A DNA stretch of 64,000 nt. It comes from Gemmatimonadaceae bacterium. Lineage in GTDB: Bacteria; Gemmatimonadota; Gemmatimonadetes; Gemmatimonadales; Gemmatimonadaceae. The stretch spans positions 1 to 64,000 of the forward strand of contig JAICNG010000004.1 of NCBI GenBank assembly GCA_025931335.1, in the 5' to 3' direction. The position numbers and the translations under genes were made by a program. This document shows positions 53,919-64,000 of the stretch, piece after piece. Positions within the stretch are counted from its first letter, which is position 1. The number at the start of each line of letters is the position of its first letter. The notes beneath the pieces were generated by a model. It saw only the letters and a program-made list of their open reading frames with translations, did not search any database and was not told where the DNA came from.

Positions 53919-55598
53919 TCACATTCGCTCCGGCGCCGTGATGCCGAGGATCGCGAGGCCGTTGCGGAGGACGATCTGCGCGGCGCGCGCGAGGACGAGG
54001 CGCGCATTCATGATCGGCGCGGGCTCGTTCAGCACGTGGTGCTTGTGGTACCAGAGATGAACCTCGCCCGCCGTGTCGTGCAGGTACGTCGCGACGCGCT
54101 GCGGCTCGAGCGCCTCGGCGGCGCCAGAGATGATCGCCGGGAAGTCCAGGAGGCGCTTGATGAGCGCCTGTTCCTCCGGCTCGACGAGGGTGTCGACCGA
54201 CGTGCCGGGATCGATGCTCGCCGGATCGATGCCGCCCACGCGAAAAATGCCCGACATGCGCGCGTGCGCCATCTGGATGTAATAGACGGGGTTCTCCTCC
54301 GACTGCGTGCGCGCGAGGTCGACGTCGAAGACGAGCTGCGAGTCGCCTCGACGCATGAGAAAGAAGTAGCGCACCGCGTCACGCCCCACCCAGTCGACGA
54401 GGTCACGCACCGTGACGTAGCTGCCGGCGCGCTTGGAGATCTTGACCTCCTCACCGGCCCGCATCACCGTCACCATCTGGTGGAGCACGTACTCCGGGTA
54501 CCGAGGCGGGATGTCCATGTCCAGCGCCTGAAGGCCGGCGCGCACGCGCGTCACCGTGCTGTGGTGGTCGGCACCCTGCACGTTGATGGCGCGGTGAAAG
54601 CCGCGGTCCCATTTGGTGACGTGGTACGCGACATCGGGCACGAAATAGGTGTACGTGCCATCGCGCTTGCGCATCACGCGGTCCTTGTCGTCCGAGAACT
54701 CGGTGGTGCGAAGCCACAGCGCGCCCTCGTGCTCGTAGGTGCGCCCGGTGGCGCCCAGCGCCCGCACCGTGTCATCGACGCGCCCATCGGTGTAGAGCGA
54801 CGACTCGAGGAAATAGGTGTCGAAGCGCACTCCGAACGCCTGGAGGTCGCGATCCTGCTCGGCGCGAAGCTCCGCGACCGCGAAGCGCCGGATCTCCTCG
54901 AACAGGGCACCGCCCGAGCCCACGTCACCGCTGGCGAGCACGGCGCGGGCGTGGCCGCCGCGCGTCGCGACGAATCGCTCGGCGATCTCACGAATGTACT
55001 CCCCGTGATATCCCCCCTCCGGAATGTCCGCCGGCTCACCTGCCAGCTCGCGCATTCGCGCGATCACCGACAGCGCGAGGTTCGTGATCTGCACGCCGGC
55101 ATCGTTGTAGTAGAACTCGCGGGACACCGTCCAGCCCGTGGCCTCGAGGAGGGAGGCAATCGCGTCGCCTAACGCCGCCTGCCGGCCGTGCCCCACGTGC
55201 AACGGCCCGGTGGGATTGGCCGACACGAACTCGATGTTCACCTGCCGGCCCGCGCCTTCCTCGGAGTGACCGTAGCGTTCGCCGGCGCGGAGGATCACGG
55301 CCAATCCGCGGGCCGTGTGCGCGGGATCGAGGCGAAAATTGATGAACCCCGGTCCGGCGATCTCCACGTGCGTTACGCCACAGGAGGTGACGTCGAGCCG
55401 TTCGACGAGCTGCTGCGCGATCTCGCGTGGCTTGCGCTGGAGTGGTCGCGCCAGCGTCATGGCGAGGTTGGTCGCCCACTCCCCGTGCGCGGGGTCTCGA
55501 GGTCGCTCCAGCACCGGGTCAATCGCCGGGGGCGCGCCCAGATCGCGTGCCGCGCGCACCAGCTCGGCACGAATGCAGTCGGTGGTCTCGCTGTTCAT
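53919..55598 (-). CDS. argS: arginyl-tRNA synthetase
   Basis: NIEFVSANPTGPLHVGHGRQAALGDAIASLLEATGWTVSREFYYNDAGVQ; MSKRAGSYVT-like KISKRAGSYVTVRDLVDW. Confidence 0.96.
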   Translation of the reverse strand: MNSETTDCIRAELVRAARDLGAPPAIDPVLERPRDPAHGEWATNLAMTLARPLQRKPREIAQQLVERLDVTSCGVTHVEIAGPGFINFRLDPAHTARGLAVILRAGERYGHSEEGAGRQVNIEFVSANPTGPLHVGHGRQAALGDAIASLLEATGWTVSREFYYNDAGVQITNLALSVIARMRELAGEPADIPEGGYHGEYIREIAERFVATRGGHARAVLASGDVGSGGALFEEIRRFAVAELRAEQDRDLQAFGVRFDTYFLESSLYTDGRVDDTVRALGATGRTYEHEGALWLRTTEFSDDKDRVMRKRDGTYTYFVPDVAYHVTKWDRGFHRAINVQGADHHSTVTRVRAGLQALDMDIPPRYPEYVLHQMVTVMRAGEEVKISKRAGSYVTVRDLVDWVGRDAVRYFFLMRRGDSQLVFDVDLARTQSEENPVYYIQMAHARMSGIFRVGGIDPASIDPGTSVDTLVEPEEQALIKRLLDFPAIISGAAEALEPQRVATYLHDTAGEVHLWYHKHHVLNEPAPIMNARLVLARAAQIVLRNGLAILGITAPERM

Positions 55599-55951
55599 TC
55601 GCCGCCCGAGCTTCCAGGCGAGGACGGCTTGGGCGTGGACGCCTCGCTGCTCGTCCCCGCGTCTTTGGTCGGCTCCGCCTTCGACCCCCCGCCGGCATCC
55701 GACGAGGTCGATTCGCCGGGCTTCGACGCGTCCTTCTTGCCCAGCTGACCCTGGGGCTTCTTGCCGTCCTTTCCGTAATCGGTGATGTAGAACCCCGAGC
55801 CCTTGAACACGAGTCCGGCGCCCCCCGACACCTTTCGAATGGCGATTGCCCCACACTCCGGGCACGCCATCTCGAGGGGCGCATCACTCATCTTGCGAAA
55901 GAATCGCTCGAACTCGTGACGGGCCGGGCAAACGAAATCGTAAGTTGGCAT
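55595..55951 (-). CDS. FmdB-type zinc ribbon protein with low-complexity C-terminus
   Basis: MPTYDFVCPARHEFERFFRKMSDAPLEMACPECG...GSGFYITDYG. Confidence 0.8.
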   Translation of the reverse strand: MPTYDFVCPARHEFERFFRKMSDAPLEMACPECGAIAIRKVSGGAGLVFKGSGFYITDYGKDGKKPQGQLGKKDASKPGESTSSDAGGGSKAEPTKDAGTSSEASTPKPSSPGSSGGE

Positions 55952-56023
55952 TCCGATGATACTTAGCGTCGGTGGGATCCTGTCCAAAGCTACAGAGCGC
56001 AGGGAGGGCGTTCAAGCTTTTGG

Positions 56024-56159
56024 GAACGGCAGAGACGTCAGACCTCAGAATACAGATTTCAGAATTCAGACAACACCGACGGGGAGCGAGCCAATGACTC
56101 CCTGAAGCGCCACCTGTATTCTGAAATCTGGATTCTGACCTCTGACCTCTCTGCCGTTC
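56024..56159. repeat. Long quasi-palindrome of 7-nt units (NNNTCAG), family C copy 2
   Basis: Arms 56024-56069 and 56114-56159, about 41/46 complementary: GAACGGCAGAGACGTCAGACCTCAGAATACAGATTTCAGAATTCAG. Confidence 0.92.
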
Positions 56160-56164
56160 TTCAA

Positions 56165-56902
56165 TCACTCAATGGGCTGGTGCAGCTTCACGGGAGTCTT
56201 CGACTTCGCGCGCGCCCTGATGTTCAAGGTCTCCACCATGATCGAGAAGAACATCGCGAAGTACGTATAGCCCTTCGGGATATGGTAGCCCGTTCCCTCG
56301 GCCACGAGGTTCACGCCGATCACGACCAGGAAGGAGAGCGCGAGCATCTTGATCGTCGGGTGGCGCTCGACGAACCCCGCGATCATGTCGGCCGCCGCCA
56401 GCATGATGCCGAGGGCGATGACGTTCGCGGCGACCATGATGCTCACCTGGTTGACCATCCCCACGGCGGTGATCACCGAGTCGAGCGAGAACACGATGTC
56501 GATCAGCATGATCTGCACGATGACCCGGCCCATGGACGTTCGCAGCTTCGCGGTGACGTGCCCTTCCTCCCCTTCGAGCTTGTCGTGGATCTCGTGGGTC
56601 GCCTTCCCAATGAGGAACAGGCCGCCGAGCACCAGGATGAGATCGCGCCCCGAGACCGCGCGGCCGAACACCTCGAACAGGGGGTTGGTGAGACGAACGA
56701 TCCAGGCGATCGAGAAGAGAAGCAGCAATCGCGAGACAAACGCGCCGATCAGCCCGAGCCGGCGAGCCTTCGGCTGCTGCTCAGGGGGGAGTTTTCCGGC
56801 GAGGATCGAAATGAAGATGATGTTGTCGATGCCGAGGACGATCTCGAGGGCCGTGAGCGTCAGCAGCCCGAGCCACGCGTTAGGATCGGAGAACCAGTCC
56901 AT
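56165..56902 (-). CDS. TerC family integral membrane protein
   Basis: LTALEIVLGIDNIIFISILAGKLP; QIMLIDIVFSLDSVITAVGMVNQ. Confidence 0.93.
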   Translation of the reverse strand: MDWFSDPNAWLGLLTLTALEIVLGIDNIIFISILAGKLPPEQQPKARRLGLIGAFVSRLLLLFSIAWIVRLTNPLFEVFGRAVSGRDLILVLGGLFLIGKATHEIHDKLEGEEGHVTAKLRTSMGRVIVQIMLIDIVFSLDSVITAVGMVNQVSIMVAANVIALGIMLAAADMIAGFVERHPTIKMLALSFLVVIGVNLVAEGTGYHIPKGYTYFAMFFSIMVETLNIRARAKSKTPVKLHQPIE

Positions 56903-56922
56903 GGAAGGGCAAAGGGGTCGGG

Positions 56923-57011
56923 GGGATCGAAGGGATCAACGGGACCGGGGGGCGTGCGGACCACGGGAGGCGTCTTCGACCGCCTTCGCTCCCGTCGATC
57001 CCGTCGATCCC
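56923..57011. repeat. Quasi-palindrome of 9-nt units (GGGATCGAN), family B copy 2
   Basis: GGGATCGAAGGGATCAACGGGA (56923-56944) against TCCCGTCGATCCCGTCGATCCC (56990-57011), 20/22 complementary. Confidence 0.85.
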
Positions 57012-57015
57012 GGCT

Positions 57016-58602
<1,587 letters not shown>

Positions 58603-58608
58603 GTAGGA

Positions 58609-58732
58609 GAACGTCCGCAGACGTCCGGGGTCGGACGTCAGGTGTCGGTCGTCAGAACCTTCGGCTGCGCGTGCGGTTGCAGTGTCTGATACCTGACACG
58701 TGACGTCCGATCCCTGACGTCTGCGGAAGTTC
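58609..58732. repeat. Long quasi-palindrome of 7-nt units (NNNTCAG), family C copy 3
   Basis: Arms 58609-58655 and 58686-58732, about 39/47 complementary; right arm (reverse complement) CCGCAGACGTCAGGGATCGGACGTCA nearly matches the 30.8-kb copy. Confidence 0.9.
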
Positions 58733-58740
58733 CCTCCCGC

Positions 58741-59772
58741 TCACGCTCCTACCCCGGTCAGTCTTTCGCCCCCGAGCATCGCGCTCGCGATGTCGACGTC
58801 ACTCTTGCTGCCCACGTAGAGCGGAATGCGCTGATGCAGCTCGGTGGGAGGGACGTCGAGAATCCGGCGTGTGCCGTCCGTCGCCGCACCGCCCGCTTGC
58901 TCGACGACGAACGCCAGGGGGCTCGCCTCGTAGAGCAAACGCAACTTGCCCTGCGGGCTCTTCACGTTCGCCGGATAGCAGAAGACGCCGCCACCGAGGA
59001 GGTTGCGGTGAAAGTCCGCCACGAGCGACCCCACGTAGCGCACGCTCATCGCCTTCCGCTCTCCATCGAGACCGCGATAGCGCCGCATGAGCGCCTTGAC
59101 CGGCTCCTCCCAGTGTTGCTCGTACGAGTCGTTCACCGAGAGATAGCGACCCGGATCGGGAATGCGGATGTTGGGGTGTGACAGCAGAAACTCCCCGATC
59201 GATGGATCGAGGGTGAACCCGTGCACACCCTGTCCGGTCGTGTACACGAGCATCGTGCTCGAGCCGTAGATCACGTAGCCCGCCGCGGCCTGGCGCCGCC
59301 CCGGCTGAAGCATGTCCTCGAGATCGCCGCGGGTGCCGCGGGTGATCTTCCGAACGACCGAGAAGATCGTCCCGACCGGGACGTTGACATCGATGTTGGA
59401 CGACCCGTCGAGCGGGTCGAACAGCAGGCAATACTTCCCGCAGCGAAAGCCCTCGGGGATCGGGATGATGTCCGGCACTTCCTCCGACGCCATCGCGCAC
59501 AGCCGGCCACCGTGGTCGAGTGCCTTGATGATGGTCTCGTTCGCGAACACGTCGAGCTTCTGCTGCATCTCTCCCTGCACGTTCTCGGCTTCGGCCGAGC
59601 CGAGGATGTCGACGAGGCCGGCGCGACGGACCTTGCTCGAGATGATTTTCGCGGCCAGCGCGAGATCGTAGAGAATCCCGGAGAGCTCGCCCGTGGCCTC
59701 GGGATGCAGCCGCTCCTGCTCGATGATGAAACGATCGATCGTGACGACCGACGTGGGCGTGTTATACACCAC
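58741..59772 (-). CDS. fbp: fructose-1,6-bisphosphatase class I
   Basis: [44 protein letters not shown]. Confidence 0.96.
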   Translation of the reverse strand: MVYNTPTSVVTIDRFIIEQERLHPEATGELSGILYDLALAAKIISSKVRRAGLVDILGSAEAENVQGEMQQKLDVFANETIIKALDHGGRLCAMASEEVPDIIPIPEGFRCGKYCLLFDPLDGSSNIDVNVPVGTIFSVVRKITRGTRGDLEDMLQPGRRQAAAGYVIYGSSTMLVYTTGQGVHGFTLDPSIGEFLLSHPNIRIPDPGRYLSVNDSYEQHWEEPVKALMRRYRGLDGERKAMSVRYVGSLVADFHRNLLGGGVFCYPANVKSPQGKLRLLYEASPLAFVVEQAGGAATDGTRRILDVPPTELHQRIPLYVGSKSDVDIASAMLGGERLTGVGA

Positions 59773-59774
59773 GG

Positions 59775-60173
59775 CTACCGGGCTCCAGCGGATGAGGTTT
59801 CACGGGCGCGCAGCCGGCGCGCCGAATACTCGCGCGCGTCGGCCTCGAACGGATTGTCGTGGTATCCGTGTCGAAAGCTCGCCCACAGATATCGGATCGG
59901 AAAGAGCGGACTGGACTCAAACTGCTGCAAATGCCGCAGTTCGTGCAAGAGCAACGGCGGCTGCGCCGGAGCGCCGGGCGCAAGGAACACCCAGCGCCGC
60001 AGCGTGATGGCCGCTACGGTCGCGCGCCCGAGCGCCCACCCGCCGACACGCGGGGGAAGGCCGCCGCGGCGGAGCCGCAGTCGCCCTAACTCCGGATACC
60101 GCGTGAGCAGCTCGTCAGCGAGCGGTTCCGGCTCGCCGATCAACGCGGCTCGGATGCGCGTGATGATGCCCAT
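59775..60173 (-). CDS. small putative metalloprotease-like protein (HELRHLQQF)
   Basis: [47 protein letters not shown]; resembles HExxH-type DUF4157-like sequences. Confidence 0.55.
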   Translation of the reverse strand: MGIITRIRAALIGEPEPLADELLTRYPELGRLRLRRGGLPPRVGGWALGRATVAAITLRRWVFLAPGAPAQPPLLLHELRHLQQFESSPLFPIRYLWASFRHGYHDNPFEADAREYSARRLRARETSSAGAR

Positions 60174-62359
60174 CGCTCTCCTCGAGCCTGAATCTCCAGC
60201 GTGCGTCCATCGGTTCGCACGACGATACTCCCCAGGCGGTCGGTTCGCAGCACCGTCGCACCCTGTGCGGCCAACGATGCCAACACCTGTGCGCTGGGAT
60301 GGCCGTAGGTGTTGCCCGCGCCCACCGACACCAGAGCGATCGTGGGCTGCACGGCGCGAAGAAACCGGGCGGTCGTGCTGGTGCTGCTCCCGTGGTGGCC
60401 GACCTTCAGCACCTCGGCCCGCAGGGCCAGCGAATCACGTGCGAGCAGCCAGCGCTCCTCCTCCCGCTCCGCGTCGCCCACGAGCAGGAATCGCACCGCC
60501 CCATACCGCGCCCGAACGACCACGCTCGCCTCGTTGGGATCGGCGAGCGCGCGTGACCAGGCGGAATCGGGGGCAAGAAACTCGAGCTCGACCTCGTCGA
60601 CCACGCGGCGACTGCCCGGTCGTACGCGTTCCCACGGAATGCCGTTCGCGGCCGCTGCGCCGAGCGCGTCGCGATAGGTCTCACTGGTGCCGACGTAGGC
60701 GCCGTCCCAGAACACGTCCGGACGCAGGGCGCGCAGGAGCGTTGCCGCGCCGCCGGCGTGATCGGCGTGCGGGTGCGAGAGCACGAAGGCGGCGACCGAC
60801 CCGCCGTGGCGTCGCACGTATGGAATGACCGTCGCGCGCCCGGCATCGCCGCCGCGCCACGCGCGCCCGGCATCGACGAGAATCCAACGACCGCGTGGCG
60901 TGCGCAATGCAACGGCATCTCCCTGGCCGACGTCGATCACGTGCAACTCGACGCCGCGGATGCGCACGGGCGCGAGCGGGAGCCACGCCATCGCCGCCAG
61001 CGATCCCACGCCGACGACCAGACTGCGCCCCGCATGTCGGGCCACACACGCCACGATCAGCGCGATCGCGCACACCGACGCCATTCCGGCCGCGACGAGG
61101 GACGGCGAGACGTCGACCGAGGCGTAGGGAACGCGTGCGGCCGACGTGGCCACCACGTCGAGCGCCCACAGCATCGGCGATGCGGCGTCGGCGACGAACC
61201 GCTCGACCGATGGAAGTGGCGTGAACACGAGCGCGAGGAAGAGCGTGGGCTGGAGCACGGCGACGAGGGGCGCCGCCACGAGATTGGCGAGCGGCGCGAC
61301 GAGACTCAGCCGGCCGAAATGCCACGCGACGAGCGGTCCCGTCACCAGTGACGCGACGATCGACGCGAGCAGCGCCGCCGCCACCTGTCCGCGCCAGCTC
61401 CCCTGTTCCTTTCCGATCCATCGCCGTGCGAGTGCGCCGCTTGCGACGAGGCCCGCCATACCCAGAACCGAGAGCTGCCAGCCGAGGTCGTGCACGGTGC
61501 GCGGCGAGACGAGCGGCGCGCCGCCGCCGATCGCGAGCGACGCCCACGGCGACGTATTGCGTTGCCCCAACCGGGAGAGGGCGGTTACGCCAAGCATCAC
61601 TGCCGAACGGACCGCGGGAGCCGGCGCACCGATCACCGCCACGTAGAGCGCGACGAGCGCCATCGTCGTCATGGACGCCGCTCGAGGTGACAGGCGCGCC
61701 GCGCGGCACAGAAGCTCTACCGCAAGCGCGATGATCGCGACGTGGAGTCCGGAGATCGACAGCATGTGCACCAGGCCGGCCGCTGCATAACGATCGCGCA
61801 CCGCGGGGTCGAGCGAGCGAGTGTCCGCGATGAGCAAGGCCCGGGCGAGCGCGGCGTTGGAACCAAAGGCCTGGTCCAATCCGCGTCCCAGGCGCGCGCG
61901 AAACGACACGAGCGCATCGCGATGACGGCCCGCGCGCACGGATGCCGCGCGCACGAACAGGCGCCCGCGGGTTTCGCTCACGCTCCCGAGCACGAGCGCT
62001 TCCGCTCCCGCCCGAGCGCTCCCCCGGCGCACGGCGACGGTGATCGACGCCGTACAGGCGATCCCGGCTATCGAGCGTGTTTCGCCGCGTACGAACGCGC
62101 CGGGCGCCAGCGCGTCCGGGAACACCGCACTGATCTCGCCGCGTCGACGTGCGCAGCGCGCCTCGTCCCGGCTCGCACTCCGCGCGACGAGCCAACCCGC
62201 CGCGCCGAGCAACGCAAGCGCGAGCAGCCGGGCGTCGCGGCGAACGACGCCAGCGATCGCGAGCACGGCGCCGGCCGCCGTCGCCAGATGCACGACGCCG
62301 CCGAACCCGAGAGCGAGTCCGGCGGCGTAGGCGATCACCGCGGTGGCGACGAGAGGCAC
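60140..62359 (-). CDS. comEC: DNA internalization competence protein ComEC/Rec2 family
   Basis: Competence-domain TM region (ALLIADTRSLDPAVRDRYAAAGLVHMLSISGLHVAIIA) plus metallo-beta-lactamase region (VIDVGQGDAVALRTPRGRWILVDAG; LSHPHADHAGGA). Confidence 0.95.
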   Translation of the reverse strand: MPLVATAVIAYAAGLALGFGGVVHLATAAGAVLAIAGVVRRDARLLALALLGAAGWLVARSASRDEARCARRRGEISAVFPDALAPGAFVRGETRSIAGIACTASITVAVRRGSARAGAEALVLGSVSETRGRLFVRAASVRAGRHRDALVSFRARLGRGLDQAFGSNAALARALLIADTRSLDPAVRDRYAAAGLVHMLSISGLHVAIIALAVELLCRAARLSPRAASMTTMALVALYVAVIGAPAPAVRSAVMLGVTALSRLGQRNTSPWASLAIGGGAPLVSPRTVHDLGWQLSVLGMAGLVASGALARRWIGKEQGSWRGQVAAALLASIVASLVTGPLVAWHFGRLSLVAPLANLVAAPLVAVLQPTLFLALVFTPLPSVERFVADAASPMLWALDVVATSAARVPYASVDVSPSLVAAGMASVCAIALIVACVARHAGRSLVVGVGSLAAMAWLPLAPVRIRGVELHVIDVGQGDAVALRTPRGRWILVDAGRAWRGGDAGRATVIPYVRRHGGSVAAFVLSHPHADHAGGAATLLRALRPDVFWDGAYVGTSETYRDALGAAAANGIPWERVRPGSRRVVDEVELEFLAPDSAWSRALADPNEASVVVRARYGAVRFLLVGDAEREEERWLLARDSLALRAEVLKVGHHGSSTSTTARFLRAVQPTIALVSVGAGNTYGHPSAQVLASLAAQGATVLRTDRLGSIVVRTDGRTLEIQARGERWASSRASEPR

Positions 62360-62367
62360 GGTACCTC

Positions 62368-62664
62368 CTAGCCCGCGGCACCTCCGCGCTTGGCACGGCC
62401 GACGGGATGACGAGGATTGTTGCGGACACGACGCATCGCGTCGAGCACGGCGACCATGAGCTCAGCGCGCGTCTGGTCGCGCTGCAGGTCCACCGAAGTC
62501 ACCGCCACCCCTTCCCGGGTGCCTCCGGCGTATCTCGGCCGAAGATGGTTGAGCGCGAACGAGAGGACATCGTCCTGACATTGCTCGCAGCCGCAAAATG
62601 TCGCGTCGCGAGCGCGGAGCTCGTCGTACACCTCTTTCACCGCGCCCTCGAGCAGGTTCTTCAT
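62368..62664 (-). CDS. comFB: ComFB (late competence development) family protein
   Basis: MKNLLEGAVKEVYDELRARDATFCGCEQCQDDVLSFALNHLRPRYAGG. Confidence 0.85.
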   Translation of the reverse strand: MKNLLEGAVKEVYDELRARDATFCGCEQCQDDVLSFALNHLRPRYAGGTREGVAVTSVDLQRDQTRAELMVAVLDAMRRVRNNPRHPVGRAKRGGAAG

Positions 62665-64000
62665 ACGGCGAGTGGCAGGGCCGCGCGCTCGCGGACGACG
62701 GCGCCGGTGAACGTCGAGCCGGTGGTTCCCGTGAGCTCGACCGTGAGGTATGCGCCGATCATCGATTCGTCGCCCGGGACGAGGACGGTGCGGTGCTCGC
62801 GCGTCCGCGCCTGCAGCAGCTCTCCCCGCCGGGACACCTTCTCGACGAGGATCTCGTGCCGCGTGCCCAGCAACGACAGGTTGCGCGCCCGTGCACCCTG
62901 CCGCACGGCCGCGATGAGCCGTCCCAGCCGGTCGGAGGCGACCTCGTCAGGCACGGTCAGATCGGGCGGCATCCGCGTGGCGGGCGTTCCCTCGCGCGGG
63001 GAGAACTTGAAGGTGAAGGCGTCGTCGAAGGCAAGCTCCTGCACCGCCGTCAGCGTTTCCTCGAAATCACCGTCCGTCTCGCCGGGAAACCCAACGATCA
63101 CGTCCGTGGTGAGTGAGACGCCGGGGATCGCCGCCCGCAGCCGACGCGCGCAGTCGAAGTACTCCTCGCGCGTATACCGTCGCAACATTCGCTTCAGCGT
63201 GCGCGTGGACCCCGACTGCATGGGAAGGTGGACGTGCTCGCACACCGTCTCCACCTCGGCCATCGCGTCGATGACGCGATCGGAGAAGTCGTTCGGATGC
63301 GGACTCGTGAAGCGCAGGCGACGAATCCCGGGCACCGTCCCCACCGCGCGGAGCAAGTCGGCGAAGTCGTGCGTGCCGTCGTGATAGGAGTTGACCGTCT
63401 GCCCGAGAAGCGTGACCTCGGTGATGCCGTCGGCGACGACCCGCTCCGTCTCGCGGATCACGTCGGCCAGCCGCCGGCTGCGCTCGGGCCCGCGCGTGGT
63501 CGGCACGATGCAGTAAGTGCACTTGTAGTCGCAGCCGCGCTGAACCGGGATCCATGCGCGCACACGATCGAAGCGCCGAGGCGCGACATCCTCGTAATGC
63601 TCTTCGAGGTCGAAGTCGACGGCACTCGCCCGACGGCCGGCGCGCGCCCCCTCGATGAGCGACGGGAGCGCGCGATACCCGTCCGGGCCGATGACGAGAT
63701 CGACGTGCCTGGCGCGATCGAGCAGCCGCGGGCCCAGGCGCTGGGCCATGCAGCCAGTTACCCCCAACACCGTGTCGGATTTCATGTGCCGCTTGAGCTC
63801 CCCCAGGCGGCCGATCACGCGCTGCTCGGCGTGGTCGCGAATCGCGCACGTGTTGACGAGGATGACGTCCGCGCCGTCAGGCGCATCGACCGGTGCGTAG
63901 CCGATCGAGGCGAGGGAACCGAGCATGAGCTCGGAGTCGCTGACGTTCATCTGGCACCCGTACGTCTCGACGTAGACGGTGCCGCGCGGCGGGGTGGTCA
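62661..64000 (-). CDS. miaB: tRNA-2-methylthio-N6-dimethylallyladenosine synthase MiaB (start codon cut at the window edge)
   Basis: Reverse strand from the edge: TTPPRGTVYVETYGCQMNVSDSELML...VQRGCDYKCTYCIVPTTRGPERSR; radical-SAM CxxxCxxC and TRAM domain. Confidence 0.93.
   Translation of the reverse strand, partial: TTPPRGTVYVETYGCQMNVSDSELMLGSLASIGYAPVDAPDGADVILVNTCAIRDHAEQRVIGRLGELKRHMKSDTVLGVTGCMAQRLGPRLLDRARHVDLVIGPDGYRALPSLIEGARAGRRASAVDFDLEEHYEDVAPRRFDRVRAWIPVQRGCDYKCTYCIVPTTRGPERSRRLADVIRETERVVADGITEVTLLGQTVNSYHDGTHDFADLLRAVGTVPGIRRLRFTSPHPNDFSDRVIDAMAEVETVCEHVHLPMQSGSTRTLKRMLRRYTREEYFDCARRLRAAIPGVSLTTDVIVGFPGETDGDFEETLTAVQELAFDDAFTFKFSPREGTPATRMPPDLTVPDEVASDRLGRLIAAVRQGARARNLSLLGTRHEILVEKVSRRGELLQARTREHRTVLVPGDESMIGAYLTVELTGTTGSTFTGAVVRERAALPLAV

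Overview
The window is a 64-kb, high-GC chromosomal segment. It is most likely from a Gemmatimonadota-type bacterium, which I infer from gene content and order and have not proven. Almost all genes lie on the minus strand in tightly packed operons with 4-nt stop/start overlaps. Plus-strand exceptions are rpsT, a lipoprotein/OmpA pair and a small DUF4296-like gene. Recognisable modules are: mutL/miaA; a MoxR-DUF58-Bat (VWA/TPR) operon; rluB-scpB-scpA-M50 protease; pyrR-pyrB-pyrC; two tRNA-Ser genes; tadA; clpB; an Mla/MCE lipid transport operon; selB-recO; a btuB/D/C/F vitamin B12 uptake operon with a cobalamin riboswitch; ahcY-metK; a complete mannose-type PTS with HPr, EI, HprK and a hibernation factor; ribD-E-BA-H-nusB; purM; argS; terC; a methylmalonyl-CoA mutase large subunit; fbp; and comEC-comFB-miaB. 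No CRISPR array, prophage, transposase or classical defence island was seen. The most unusual signal is non-coding. At least ten long intergenic quasi-palindromes have arms built of short periodic units (7-mer or 9-mer), in four sequence families. They fill most of the larger co-directional intergenic gaps and punctuate the tRNA-Ser pair. A second unexplained signal is that the rare tetramer CTAA/TTAG occurs almost only inside the hexamer CCTAAC/GTTAGG, often as CGTTAGGC.
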